Source: Myxococcales bacterium
Lineage (GTDB): Bacteria; Myxococcota_A; Polyangia; Polyangiales; Houyiibacteriaceae
Direction: 5' to 3'
DNA length: 38,848 nt
NCBI GenBank assembly: GCA_012744445.1
Contig: JAAYBZ010000182.1
Location: 1-38,848, forward strand
Positions 8,569 to 16,751 of the stretch are shown here, piece after piece. The translations under genes were made by a program, and so were the position numbers. Position 1 is the first letter of the stretch; every line of letters begins with the position of its first letter. The notes under the pieces are model-generated. The model did no database searches and had not been told where the DNA came from. It saw nothing but the letters and a program-made list of their open reading frames with translations.

Positions 8569-10764
8569 TCACCCGGCCGCGGCGATCTCCTCGGTCTCCG
8601 TGACCTCGGCCTCCGCCGACGGCGAGAAGACGCGCTCGAGATCGTAGTTGCCCTCGATGAGCACGCGCCGCCCGCTGAGCGACTCGGCGCAGAGGAGCCC
8701 GCTGATGGTCGCGCCCTCGACGCAGCCGGCGTTGATCCCGCACTGCGTCCAGTCGCCGGCGAGGAAGAGGTTCTCGAAGCCGGAGCGCCCGGGGTGGAGG
8801 CGGAACTTGCTGCTCCCGGGCACGCTCAGGACGTAGCGCTCCGTCGGGTCGATATTGGCGCGGAAGAACTGCGCGCGGAGCCGCTCGGCCCCGACGCCGC
8901 CCGAGGGATCGACGAGGTGGTCGTAGTCGAGGCGCGTGGAGCTCCCGCCGCCGGTGGCGTAGGGCCAAAGGTGGCCCGTGTAGAGGTTCAGCCACTCCTC
9001 GGCCATGCGGATGATCCGCTCGCGCTCGCGCTCGGGGAAGCCGTGATCGGAGAAGGGCGGGATCGGCTCCGCGTCGGGCATCGGCCCGCAGAAGTACGCG
9101 AGGCTGAAGGGATAGTGGTCGTTCGGCCAGCACTCGCGCTCCACGAGGTGCGTCATGTCGGCCCACGTGTTGTAGGGATCGGCGTACGCCGTCATGACGG
9201 TGCGCGGGTAGGTCCAGCCGAGGCCCTCGCGGTCGGGGCGGAGCCAGAGCTGCATCGCGAGCGTCTGCACGGTCTTCACGTGCTCGACCATGTCGCGCCA
9301 CTCCTTGCGCGCGGCGATGAGCTCGGGGGCGACGTAGGGCAGCGCGCCGAGGGAGATGCCGAGGATCACCTCGTCGAAGTCCACGCCGCGCTTCAGCGAC
9401 TTTCGCGCCACGGGCTCCCAATCGCTCCAGGAGGACTCGAGGTCGACGCCGCGCGCGCGCAGCTCCTCGCCTTGCTCGAGCTGGTCGTAGAGCGGATGGC
9501 TCGGCCAGCAGGGCAGCCCCTTCACGTCGACGAGGGGCTCGTAGCGCGAGAGGCCCGGCTTGAGCGTCGCCTGGACGGCGACGTCGATGGTGTCGACGTA
9601 GCGCTGGTCGGGCGAGAGGCCGAGGTTCTCCACCTTATGGAAGAACTCGAAGCGGACGCCGCGGCGCGAGAGGACCTCGTAGTAGGGGCCGAAGATGGTG
9701 TCGCCCATCCCCGCCTGCATCTCCCAGAAGATCGCCCCCTTGTAGGTGAGCGCCATGCGCATCATCGCCGCGAGCGTGGTGCCCGCCTCGCAGCGGCCCG
9801 GCCGGTTGGTGTCGCCCTCGGGGTAGCCGAAGACGAGGTCGTACCAGGCGCGAACGACCGCCGAGCGGAGCGTGATGGAGAGCGCGCCGTGACGCGCGAG
9901 CCAATCGGTGAAGTCCTCGTCGTTGATCGCGGAGAAGCCCCGCACGATGAGGCGATCGCGGAGGATGCCGCGGATCACGACGCGCCCGAGGTCGAGCAGG
10001 ATGATGGCGCGTCGCAGGTCGTCGTCGCTCACGAGCGAGCGCTCGAAGTCCTCGAAGACGCGCTGCACGAGGTGATCGAGCGCCGTGGAGACCGGCGAGA
10101 GGAGCTTCGCGCGGAGGTGTTCGGGCACCGTCGCCGTCTCGCGCACCAGATCGAGGAGCGCCTGGACGAAGGTGGATCGGCTCGCGAAGCGGAGCGCGTT
10201 CTTGCCGAACGCGACGCCCGCCTGCTCGAGCGCGCGGCCGAGGAGCGAGCGCTCGCCCTTGTGCGCGCTCGACTGGTAGATGAGCTCGAGGTTGGTGCCG
10301 CTGATCACCTCGATGAGGATCTCGAGGATGCGCACGACGAAATCGATGGGCGTGGGGCCGTAGCCGCCTACGCCCGGCACCGAGCCGTCGGTGGCGAAGT
10401 CGATGTTCCAGGTCGCGAAGCGATCTCCCAGATCCTCCTGGAGGGTGATGAAGCTGTGGGGCTTGAACGCCTGGTCGATCGTCGCGAGCGGCGCGGTCTT
10501 GGGCCGGTTGAGCTCCTCGTAGCACGCGCGCATCGCGCGGAAGGCGTTCTCGTAGAAGCCGAGCCAGATGTGGAGCCCGTGCTCCTCGATCCGCTGTTGG
10601 TGCAGCGCATTTCGGCCGCTCGCGCCCTTGCCGCCGAGGCGGTGCCCCATCTGGTAGAGCGTGATCTCGTAGCGGGTCTGCCAGTCGTTCTGGCTCGTCA
10701 GCTCGAACGCAGCCGTGATCGCCCCGACGCCACCGCCGAGGATCGCGATCCTCTTTCTCCTCAT
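8569..10764 (-). CDS. FAD-dependent oxidoreductase (amine oxidase / carotenoid-desaturase-like)
   Basis: A 731-residue flavoprotein. The N-terminal dinucleotide-binding motif is ILGGGVGAITAAFEL, followed by HRLGGKGAS and a HGLHIWLGFYENAF block resembling carotenoid desaturases and hydroxysqualene dehydroxylases. The C-terminus carries NLFLAGDWTQCG and NAGCVEGATISGLLCAES, the second FAD-binding site of the amine-oxidase superfamily. It is larger than typical desaturases (about 500 residues), the extra length being in the middle. The substrate is unknown. The start at 10764 is chosen because GGAGG at 10770-10774 lies 5 bases upstream; the ATG at 10776 overlaps that site. It lies just downstream of the acetoacetate-decarboxylase-like gene and is probably cotranscribed with it. 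No phytoene synthase or terpene gene is nearby. Confidence 0.85.
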   Translation of the reverse strand: MRRKRIAILGGGVGAITAAFELTSQNDWQTRYEITLYQMGHRLGGKGASGRNALHQQRIEEHGLHIWLGFYENAFRAMRACYEELNRPKTAPLATIDQAFKPHSFITLQEDLGDRFATWNIDFATDGSVPGVGGYGPTPIDFVVRILEILIEVISGTNLELIYQSSAHKGERSLLGRALEQAGVAFGKNALRFASRSTFVQALLDLVRETATVPEHLRAKLLSPVSTALDHLVQRVFEDFERSLVSDDDLRRAIILLDLGRVVIRGILRDRLIVRGFSAINDEDFTDWLARHGALSITLRSAVVRAWYDLVFGYPEGDTNRPGRCEAGTTLAAMMRMALTYKGAIFWEMQAGMGDTIFGPYYEVLSRRGVRFEFFHKVENLGLSPDQRYVDTIDVAVQATLKPGLSRYEPLVDVKGLPCWPSHPLYDQLEQGEELRARGVDLESSWSDWEPVARKSLKRGVDFDEVILGISLGALPYVAPELIAARKEWRDMVEHVKTVQTLAMQLWLRPDREGLGWTYPRTVMTAYADPYNTWADMTHLVERECWPNDHYPFSLAYFCGPMPDAEPIPPFSDHGFPERERERIIRMAEEWLNLYTGHLWPYATGGGSSTRLDYDHLVDPSGGVGAERLRAQFFRANIDPTERYVLSVPGSSKFRLHPGRSGFENLFLAGDWTQCGINAGCVEGATISGLLCAESLSGRRVLIEGNYDLERVFSPSAEAEVTETEEIAAAG

Positions 10765-10769
10765 CTCAT

Positions 10770-10774
10770 CCTCC
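10770..10774 (-). promoter_or_regulatory. Ribosome binding site choosing the oxidoreductase start
   Basis: GGAGG on the minus strand with a 5-base spacer to the ATG at 10764. It overlaps the alternative ATG at 10776, which lacks a site of its own. Confidence 0.5.
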
Positions 10775-10806
10775 ATGGATCCCCGCCGCGGGCAGGACGC
10801 CCTACG

Positions 10807-11799
10807 TCAAACCTCGGCGAGGACCTTCCCGTTTCGAAGATCGAAGTCGATCGAAGCCCAGAGCTGCAGGCACGGGGTGAGCGTCCCGTCCGAAAGACCC
10901 AGCTCGCGCCGGATGGGGTGGCTCACCAAGTCGCGCAGCTCGAGCTCGAAATTGCCGGAGAGCAGGCCGCCGCGGTGGAAGCGGCGGAGCGGCGCGCGCG
11001 TCTCGCAGACGGCCTGGTAGGCCGCGCGGCGCGGATCCTCGATGTCGCGCACCTGCTTGAGGAAGACCTGCGAGACCTTCACGAGATCGAGACGGCTCGC
11101 GAGGCCGAGCACGCGACGGAGCGCGGCGACGGCGCCCACGCCGCCAGTGAGCTCGCCGAGCACGGCTTCGGCGAAGTCGCGCGGATCGGCGTGCTCGCTC
11201 GCGGGGCCCGCCGCGCCGGACGTCTCGCGCAGCGTGAAGAGTCGCTGCGACACGCCCTCGACGTGAGGGCCCCAGGTCTCGAACGCGATCGTGTCGACGG
11301 CGACCGTCTCCACGTGCGAGGGATCGGCCGGCAGCACGAAGGTGCCGAGCATCTTGTGGTAGCCGTAGGTCTCGCGCCCCGTGGCCATCGCCTGCCCCGA
11401 GTCGACGAAGAGATAGGGTTGGTAGAACGCGAGGCGACACGGGACGAGGACGGGCCCCACGCGCTCGAAGAGGAGGACGGGGACCCAGAACGCGACGTCG
11501 ATCTCGGGCATCCAGCCGCGCTCCCCGATCTGGATGCGCTCCGTCTGCGCCACCACGAGGAAGACGAAGGGTGCGATGGGGACGACGTGCGTTCCGCACA
11601 GCCCTTGGGTGAGCGGGTGTCTCACCGCGGCGCGACGGATCACGCGGCCGAGCTGACGATCCACCAGCTCGCACAGGGCGCGCATGTCGGCCCGGAAGGC
11701 GAAGGCGTTCAACGAGACGTTCTCGAGCTCGAACGGCCCGAGGATGTCTTGGGTACCGCCACGCTCGACGTAGCGGGGTAGGAAGAGCCGACGAAGCAC
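10807..11799 (-). CDS. Acetoacetate decarboxylase-like protein
   Basis: A 330-residue protein of the acetoacetate decarboxylase superfamily. The block YQPYLFVDSGQAMATGRETYGYHKMLG-like (split here as YLFVDSGQAMATGRE, then TYGYHKM) matches the family core, where the lysine after GY/GF-P forms the substrate Schiff base. In the clostridial enzyme that lysine is followed by a second lysine; here the next residue is Met, and the preceding Pro is His, so true acetoacetate decarboxylation is uncertain. It is longer than the clostridial enzyme (about 244 residues). GTG start at 11799 with AAAGGA 5 bases upstream. The oxidoreductase gene follows after about 40 bases, suggesting one pathway. It diverges from the NUDIX gene. 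Confidence 0.72.
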   Translation of the reverse strand: MLRRLFLPRYVERGGTQDILGPFELENVSLNAFAFRADMRALCELVDRQLGRVIRRAAVRHPLTQGLCGTHVVPIAPFVFLVVAQTERIQIGERGWMPEIDVAFWVPVLLFERVGPVLVPCRLAFYQPYLFVDSGQAMATGRETYGYHKMLGTFVLPADPSHVETVAVDTIAFETWGPHVEGVSQRLFTLRETSGAAGPASEHADPRDFAEAVLGELTGGVGAVAALRRVLGLASRLDLVKVSQVFLKQVRDIEDPRRAAYQAVCETRAPLRRFHRGGLLSGNFELELRDLVSHPIRRELGLSDGTLTPCLQLWASIDFDLRNGKVLAEV

Positions 11800-11845
11800 G
11801 AAGTCCTTTCTGCGAGTTTTGCTCGATCCGTGTCAAGATCGAACT

Positions 11846-12403
11846 GTGATCCTCCAAGAACTCACGGTCGCGCTTTCAGCACATCGCCCATCGGATGCAC
11901 GGGAATTCCGTCATCACGAGGCATTGATCCAGCTCATCTCCAAGGGTGAATCCTGTCTGTCCCGTGATCACTACGTGCCCGGCCACGTGACGGTGAGCGC
12001 CTTCGTCGTGGATCCCACGCGGACGCGGCTCGCGTTGATCTTCCACAAGAAGCTCGGGCGCTGGCTCCAGCCCGGCGGCCACCTCGAGCCGAGCGATCCG
12101 GGGCTCGAGGCCGCGGCGCGTCGTGAGGTGACCGAGGAGACCGGCCTCTCCGCGCTCCGCGCGCTCGGCGGGATCTTCGACGTGGACGTCCACGACATCC
12201 CGGCGCGTCCGAGCGAGCCGGCGCATTCGCACTTCGACGTGCGCTTCGCCTTCGAGGCGAGCTCCGACGAGGCTCGCCCCTCGGAGACGGAAGTGGGAGG
12301 CTTCCGCTGGGTGCCGCTCGACGATCTCGGCCGCGACCCCTCGCTCGAGACCGACGAGTCGGTGCTCCGCGCGGCGCGAAAGCTCGGGGAGCTCCTCCGA
12401 TGA
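11846..12403 (+). CDS. NUDIX hydrolase
   Basis: A 185-residue protein with the Nudix box PGGHLEPSDP followed by LEAAARREVTEETGL. The box carries the one-residue-longer loop seen in a known subgroup with the GGHxEPxD pattern, and the REVTEE metal-binding helix is intact, so it is probably active on a nucleoside-diphosphate-linked compound; the substrate cannot be named. A domain starts near the VTVSAFVVDP strand. The GTG at 11846 is chosen because it leaves room for a promoter between the divergent genes; a TTG at 11819 in the same frame would add 9 residues. Its TGA overlaps the ATG of the hydrolase gene by 4 bases, so the two are translationally coupled. Confidence 0.85.
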   Translation: MILQELTVALSAHRPSDAREFRHHEALIQLISKGESCLSRDHYVPGHVTVSAFVVDPTRTRLALIFHKKLGRWLQPGGHLEPSDPGLEAAARREVTEETGLSALRALGGIFDVDVHDIPARPSEPAHSHFDVRFAFEASSDEARPSETEVGGFRWVPLDDLGRDPSLETDESVLRAARKLGELLR

Positions 12404-13410
12404 TCGGCGACTTCGAGCACGTCTTCATCGACGGAACGGTGCGCCTCCACGCGCTCGTCAAAGGCGAGGGCCCGCTCGTCCTCATGTGCCACGGATTCCC
12501 GGGGCTCTCCTACTCGTTCCGCCACCAGCTCCGCGCGCTCGCCGAGGCCGGCTTCCGTGCGGTGGCGCTCGACATGCGCGGCTACGGCCGGAGCGATCGG
12601 CCGCTCGAGGTCGAGGCCTACCAAGCGGCGCACGTCGAGTCGGATCTCGTCGCGACGCTCGCGCACTTCGGAGAGGAGCGCGCCTTCCTGGTCGGGCACG
12701 ACTTCGGGGCACGCGCCGTGCTCGGCTTCTCGCTCCGGCACCCTTCGCGCGTGAGGGGCGTGGTCTCGCTCGCCGTGCCCTATGGCGTCCAATATCGCGG
12801 CGCTCGGTCCAAGGAGAAGACGGCCCCACGGAAGCCGAGCGAGGTCTACGCCGAGATCGCGAAGAACCACTTCTTCCACATGCACTACTTCCAGGCGAAG
12901 GGCCCCGCCGAGGCAGAGCTCGGAGCGCGTCCGCGCGAGTTCCTCGAGCGCATCCATTGGGCGCTCTCGGCCGAAGGGCGCCTCCTCGACTGGACCCAGT
13001 TCCCGTCCGAGGGAACGGGCTACCTCGACGTCCTCGCCGAGCCGGCGCGCCCGCTCCCGTGGGGTTGGCTCTCGGAAGCGGACCTCGACTACGTCGTGGC
13101 CGAGTACACGCGCGTCGGCGGCGACGCGACCTTCGTGGGCGGCCTCAACTCGTATCGCGTCACCGATCTCGATTGGGCGCACGACCCCGACTACGGCCGG
13201 AAGACGCTCGAGGTGCCGATGCTCCTCGTCTCGGGCGAGCGCGATCCGGTGCGCCAGATCGTCGCCGATCGGAGCCTCGACGCGATGCGGGAGCGCGCGC
13301 CGAAGCTCGTCGACGTGCGCTGGATCGAGGGCGCCGGGCACTTCGTGCAGCAGGAGAAGCCGGAAGAGACGAACCGCGAGCTCCTCGCGTTCTTCTCCGC
13401 GCTCGCTTGA
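12400..13410 (+). CDS. Alpha/beta hydrolase, epoxide-hydrolase-like
   Basis: A 336-residue alpha/beta hydrolase. HGFPG at 31-35 is the oxyanion loop typical of epoxide hydrolases, GHDFGA places an aspartate nucleophile at residue 101 (not Ser), GERDP is the likely acid region and GAGHF carries the catalytic His314. The cap region has HYFQAKGPAEAEL and GGLNSYRV, matching the tyrosine-bearing cap motifs of soluble epoxide hydrolases. An Asp nucleophile with two cap tyrosines favours epoxide hydrolase over haloalkane dehalogenase; the substrate is unknown. ATGA overlap with the NUDIX gene couples the two. The stop abuts the stop of the convergent DUF2237 gene with no spacer. Confidence 0.87.
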   Translation: MIGDFEHVFIDGTVRLHALVKGEGPLVLMCHGFPGLSYSFRHQLRALAEAGFRAVALDMRGYGRSDRPLEVEAYQAAHVESDLVATLAHFGEERAFLVGHDFGARAVLGFSLRHPSRVRGVVSLAVPYGVQYRGARSKEKTAPRKPSEVYAEIAKNHFFHMHYFQAKGPAEAELGARPREFLERIHWALSAEGRLLDWTQFPSEGTGYLDVLAEPARPLPWGWLSEADLDYVVAEYTRVGGDATFVGGLNSYRVTDLDWAHDPDYGRKTLEVPMLLVSGERDPVRQIVADRSLDAMRERAPKLVDVRWIEGAGHFVQQEKPEETNRELLAFFSALA

Positions 13411-13785
13411 TCACTCGTCGGCGGCGTGGGCCGCGAGCTCGGCGAGCGTGACGTAGCGGAGCGTGCGGGCGTGCGTCGAGCGGAGGAAGACGCGCGGCGC
13501 CACGCCCGCGTCGAGCGCCTGACGGTAGCGCGACGCGCAGAGGCACCAGCGGTCGCCGGGTTTAAGGCCCGGAAAGGCGAACTCGGGGCGAGGCGTGGAG
13601 AGGTCGTTGCCGACGCGCTTCGAGAATTCGAGGAACTCGGCCGTGAGCTCGACGCAGACGGTGTGGACGCCGAGGTCTTCGTCGCCGGTGTTGCAGCAGC
13701 CGTCGCGGTAGAAACCCGTCTTGGGCGCGTTGCTGCAGGGCTCGAGGGGGTGACCGAGGACGTTCTTCGAGGGCTCGCGGGACAT
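13411..13785 (-). CDS. DUF2237 family protein
   Basis: A 124-residue protein matching the DUF2237 family along its full length: NVLGHPLEPCS, TGFYRDGCCNTG, GVHTVCVELTAEFLEFSK, GNDLSTP and GLKPGDRWCLCA are conserved blocks. Five or more cysteines and several Asp/His residues are conserved, suggesting metal or redox chemistry, but no function is established for the family. It lies downstream of uvrC on the same strand with a 45-base gap. That gap holds its own TGA-TAGAGT element (13794-13802) 8 bases before the ATG, so it may be transcribed separately. Convergent with the hydrolase gene, stops touching. Confidence 0.85.
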   Translation of the reverse strand: MSREPSKNVLGHPLEPCSNAPKTGFYRDGCCNTGDEDLGVHTVCVELTAEFLEFSKRVGNDLSTPRPEFAFPGLKPGDRWCLCASRYRQALDAGVAPRVFLRSTHARTLRYVTLAELAAHAADE

Positions 13786-13793
13786 CGCGGCGG

Positions 13794-13802
13794 ACTCTAT
13801 CA
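13794..13802 (-). promoter_or_regulatory. Possible extended -10 element before the DUF2237 gene
   Basis: On the minus strand TGA-TAGAGT lies 8 bases before the ATG at 13785, matching the TGN-TANNNT arrangement recurring in this window. It implies a leaderless or near-leaderless transcript. No clear -35. Confidence 0.38.
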
Positions 13803-13830
13803 GCTCGCGCGCTCCGTTCGAGGCGACGGA

Positions 13831-15705
13831 TCACGCGCGGAAGGCGTTCTCGATGGCCTCTTCTTCGCTCGCGGCGGCGGAGCCGAAAGCGGCGCGGATG
13901 GCGAGGGCCTGCCGTCGCGTCGCGCCTGCCGAAACGAGCTCTTCCTCCGTGGCCGCGCGGATGGCGTCGACGGAGCCGAGCGCCGCGAGGAGGCGTCGCT
14001 CCGTCTTCTGGCCGATGCCGTGCACGCCGAGGAGCGCGCTCGAAACGCGCACTCGCCGGCCCTCGTCGGTGCGCTTCTTGTTGGAGAAGCGGTGGGCCTC
14101 GTCGCGGAGCTGGGCGAGGAGCTGGAAGGCGGCGTGTGTGCGGAGCGGGATGGGGTTCTTCTGACCCGGGAGGTAGAGGCGCTCTTCGAGCTCCTCGCCC
14201 GCGGCGTTGGGCTTCTCCTTCGCGAGCGCGACCACGGGGAGGGCGCCCTCGAGCTCGAGCGCCGCGAGCGCCTCGAGGGCGACGCGGAGCTGCCCCTTGC
14301 CGCCGTCGACGACGAGGAGATCCGGGAGCGCCCAGTCTTCCTTGGTCTTCGATCGCGCGAAGCGGCGGCTCAGCACCTCGTACATCGCGCCGTAGTCGTC
14401 GCCGCCGCTCACGGTCTTCACGCGGAACGAGCGGTAGCCTGCGCGGTGGAGCTCGCCGTCGCGCATCGCGACGACCGCGCCGAAGGTCTCCTCGCCGCCG
14501 GTGTGGCTGATGTCGACGCACTCGATCGTGCGAGGGACCTTGGGGAGGCGGAGGCGATCGCGGATCGCCTCGAGCTTGGCCTCGAGGCTCTCGCGCTTCC
14601 GGCCCTTCTCGCCGAAGGCGTGGACGGCGTTCTGGTGCGCGAGCTCGAGGAGGCGCGCGCCCGTGCTCTTCTTGGGCACCACGAGCGAGACGCGCTTGCC
14701 CCGCTCCTCGCCGAGGAGCTCGGCGAGACCCTCGCGCGCCTCGACGTCCATCGGGAGGAGGATCTCGTCGGGGAGCTCGACGCCCGAGGTGTAGCGCTCG
14801 AGGACGAAGCTCGAGACGATCTCGTCGGTGGGCGCGGAGATCTTGATGAGCGTCTCGGTGTGCACCGAGACGAGCTTCCCCCGCCGCACGACGAGCACCG
14901 AGACCTCGGCGACGTCGCCGTCGCGGTGGATGCCGATCACGTCCTGGTCGACGTCGCGCACCGAGGAGACGATTTGCTTCTCGCGGACCGCGTCGAGCGC
15001 CTTGAGCTGATCACGGTAGACGGCGGCGTCCTCGTAGCGCATCTCCTTCGCCGCGCTCTGCATCTTCGCCTCGAGCTCTCGGCGCAGCTCGTCGTGTCGG
15101 CCGGAGAGGAAGAGGCCGACGTTGCGCACCTGCTCGGCGTAGGCCTCGCGATCGACCTCGTAGACGCAGGGGCCCGGGCAGCGCTTGATCTGGTACTGGA
15201 GGCAGGGGCGGCTGCGGTTCTTCAGCTCCGTGTCGGTGCAGGTGCGGAGCTGGAAGTAGCGGTTCACGAGCCGTAGCGTGGTGCGCGCCGCGGTCGCCGA
15301 AGGGTAGGGGCCGAAGTACTGCGCACGATCCTTCTTGGGGCGCCGCACGACCTCGAGCCGCGGCCACTCCGCCTTGGGATCGAGGCGGAGCGAGAGGTAC
15401 TCCTTGTCGTCGCGGAGCTTGACGTTGTAGCGCGGCTTGTACTTTCGGATGAGCTGGTGCTCGAGGAGCGCCGCTTCCTTCTCGCTCTCGGTGACGAAGG
15501 TCTCGAGGTCGACGAGCTCGGCGTCGAGCCGCGCGACGAACGCGCGCACGTCGGTCGTCCCCGGCTGGAAATAGCCGCGCACGCGGTTGCGGAGACTCCG
15601 CGCCTTGCCCACGTAGAGCACGACGCCGCCTTCGCCCTTGAAGAGGTACACCCCTGGCGAAGGCGGCAGGTTCTCGAGCTTGCGCGTGACGTTCTCGCTC
15701 GGCAC
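13831..15705 (-). CDS. uvrC: UvrABC system protein C
   Basis: Nuclease subunit of nucleotide excision repair, cutting both sides of the lesion in the UvrB-DNA complex. At 624 residues it is full length. It has an N-terminal GIY-YIG-type nuclease domain (PGVYLFKGEGG, then LYVGKARSLRNRV), the Cys-containing KNRSRPCLQYQIKRCPGPC region, the UVR coiled coil that binds UvrB (AAKEMRYEDAAVYRDQL), the RNase-H-like C-terminal nuclease (ECVDISHTGGE, then DLLVVDGGKGQL) and a terminal helix-hairpin-helix (GIGQKTERRLLAALGS). GTG start at 15705, 6 bases after a TATACC hexamer. It lies 46 bases downstream of the sigma-factor gene and upstream of the DUF2237 gene on the same strand. Confidence 0.96.
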   Translation of the reverse strand: MPSENVTRKLENLPPSPGVYLFKGEGGVVLYVGKARSLRNRVRGYFQPGTTDVRAFVARLDAELVDLETFVTESEKEAALLEHQLIRKYKPRYNVKLRDDKEYLSLRLDPKAEWPRLEVVRRPKKDRAQYFGPYPSATAARTTLRLVNRYFQLRTCTDTELKNRSRPCLQYQIKRCPGPCVYEVDREAYAEQVRNVGLFLSGRHDELRRELEAKMQSAAKEMRYEDAAVYRDQLKALDAVREKQIVSSVRDVDQDVIGIHRDGDVAEVSVLVVRRGKLVSVHTETLIKISAPTDEIVSSFVLERYTSGVELPDEILLPMDVEAREGLAELLGEERGKRVSLVVPKKSTGARLLELAHQNAVHAFGEKGRKRESLEAKLEAIRDRLRLPKVPRTIECVDISHTGGEETFGAVVAMRDGELHRAGYRSFRVKTVSGGDDYGAMYEVLSRRFARSKTKEDWALPDLLVVDGGKGQLRVALEALAALELEGALPVVALAKEKPNAAGEELEERLYLPGQKNPIPLRTHAAFQLLAQLRDEAHRFSNKKRTDEGRRVRVSSALLGVHGIGQKTERRLLAALGSVDAIRAATEEELVSAGATRRQALAIRAAFGSAAASEEEAIENAFRA

Positions 15706-15711
15706 CTCACC

Positions 15712-15717
15712 GGTATA
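15712..15717 (-). promoter_or_regulatory. Possible -10 element before uvrC
   Basis: TATACC on the minus strand, 6 bases before the GTG at 15705. It would start transcription at or next to the start codon. The intervening bases GGTGAG could alternatively act as a poorly spaced Shine-Dalgarno. No TG extension and no -35 are visible. Confidence 0.33.
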
Positions 15718-15751
15718 GCGCGGGGGGACGGCCGAGGTAGGCCGCCGCGTC

Positions 15752-16486
15752 TCAGGCGGCGGCGGTCACGTCCTCGGGCTCGCCCACGACCTTGCGGAGG
15801 TGATGGACCGCGCGCTTCTGGAGCTGGCAGACGCGGCTCTCGCTGATCCCCATGCGCTCGCCGATCTTGCGGAGCGGGAGCCCGTGGAGCAGCGCCATCT
15901 CCACCGCGAGGCGCTGGCGCGCCGGCAGGAGCTCGAGCGCGTCGCGCAGGCGCGCGTACTGGAGCCGTCGATGTGTGATCTCGTCGGCGAGCTCGGCGTC
16001 CTCGGCGGGGAGCCGCTCGGACATCGGCGGCGCGTCCGCGGTGCCGGCGTCGATGGAGACGAGGCGCCGCGCGCTCACGATGCGCCCACGCTCGTGCTCG
16101 TCGGAGCCCTCGGTGGCTCCGCTCGCGTGCCGCACGGCGAGGCTCATCTCGTCGCGGCTGCGCAGGTCGAGCTTGCGGATGGCGTCGATCATCCGCTGGC
16201 GGATGCGCGTGCGCACCCACGTCTGCTCGGAGATCCCGTAGCCGCGGTAGGTCGAGAGCGCCTCGAGCACGGCGACGCGGCCTTCCGCGCAGAGATCGTC
16301 TTCATCGAGCGCCTGGCCCACCGAGGCCACCGGGCGAAGGCGGCGCGCCATCATCCGCACCGTGCCCTCGTAGCGCTCGAGGGCCGTCTTCGCGTCACGC
16401 TCGGAGAACGAGAGACGATTCTCCGGCGGTACGACCGGGAGAGACTCGACGCGAGTCTCCCCTCCCAAACCCAAAGTCTGCTGCAT
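15752..16486 (-). CDS. Sigma-70 family RNA polymerase sigma factor, FliA/WhiG-like
   Basis: A 244-residue alternative sigma factor. Region 2 spans about residues 35-110: the DEDDLCAEGRVAVLEAL helix and WVRTRIRQRMIDAIRKLD are typical of the FliA/SigB/WhiG group. A linker of about 60 residues rich in Asp/Glu follows, then region 4 (LPARQRLAVEMALLHG, then LRKIGERMGISESRVCQLQKRA), an intact helix-turn-helix for -35 recognition. No anti-sigma gene or flagellar gene is adjacent, so the regulon cannot be assigned. The ATG at 16486 has a GGGGG-rich Shine-Dalgarno 5 bases upstream. The upstream gap holds a partial sigma-54-like motif and palindromes, and the gene beyond it encodes a sigma-54 activator. 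Confidence 0.9.
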   Translation of the reverse strand: MQQTLGLGGETRVESLPVVPPENRLSFSERDAKTALERYEGTVRMMARRLRPVASVGQALDEDDLCAEGRVAVLEALSTYRGYGISEQTWVRTRIRQRMIDAIRKLDLRSRDEMSLAVRHASGATEGSDEHERGRIVSARRLVSIDAGTADAPPMSERLPAEDAELADEITHRRLQYARLRDALELLPARQRLAVEMALLHGLPLRKIGERMGISESRVCQLQKRAVHHLRKVVGEPEDVTAAA

Positions 16487-16510
16487 GATTTCCCCCCGAC
16501 GAGCGTACGA

Positions 16511-16527
16511 TCCACGTGTCGTGCCAA
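16511..16527 (-). promoter_or_regulatory. Candidate sigma-54 promoter of the sigma-factor gene
   Basis: On the minus strand TTGGCACG-ACAC-GTGGA. The -24 half is a perfect TGGCACG with the leading T; the -12 half matches 3 of 5 bases but has GG where the near-invariant GC is expected. Predicted RNA start near 16500 leaves a short leader containing the GGGGG ribosome site before the ATG at 16486. The -12 defect keeps this tentative. Confidence 0.28.
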
Positions 16528-16563
16528 CGACGCGCGTCGAGGATCACCGGCTTTTTTCGTCTC

Positions 16564-16583
16564 GCGCGCGGCGCGCCGCGCGC
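16564..16583. repeat. 20-base perfect palindrome
   Basis: A perfect 20-base inverted repeat of alternating G/C with no loop (half-site GCGCGCGGCG), 78 bases upstream of the sigma-factor start. Low complexity in GC-rich DNA raises the chance of coincidence; it could be a protein site or simply fortuitous. Confidence 0.4.
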
Positions 16584-16705
16584 AAGGCTGCGCGGAGGTG
16601 TTCGATCTCGTTCGGGCTTGGCGTGATCGTGTGCGAGCCGTTCGGAAGAATTCCCTCGCCCGACCTCGGATCACCCTGCGGGGTCATCACGACGGAACGC
16701 CGCGA

Positions 16706-16717
16706 CGTGCCGGCACG
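16706..16717. promoter_or_regulatory. 12-base palindrome, possible activator binding site
   Basis: CGTGCCGGCACG is a perfect palindrome about 205 bases upstream of the predicted sigma-54-type RNA start, within the range used by enhancer-binding proteins. The gene next to it encodes such a protein. Function is inferred from position only. Confidence 0.3.
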
Positions 16718-16751
16718 ACACGCGGCGGGGCGCCTGGACCCGGCGGTGCGC

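Larger units (their letters stand above)
16487..16751. other. Palindrome-rich intergenic region between sigma-54 activator and sigma factor genes
   Basis: 265 bases with no supported gene. It holds a 12-base perfect palindrome (16706-16717, CGTGCCGGCACG), a 20-base perfect palindrome (16564-16583), and a sigma-54-like -24 element near the sigma gene. There is no clear terminator after the activator gene. It is the second-longest non-coding stretch in the window and reads as a regulatory region. Confidence 0.5.

Noticed and set aside
8794..11781. 995-residue plus-strand open frame opposite the oxidoreductase and ADC-like genes
   Set aside because: Arg/Glu/Val-rich composition with no domain; it is the antisense shadow of two well-supported minus-strand genes, an expected effect of high GC.
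16487..16751. Small protein gene in the gap between activator and sigma factor
   Set aside because: Frames here lack a start with a ribosome site and code Arg-rich shadow sequence.
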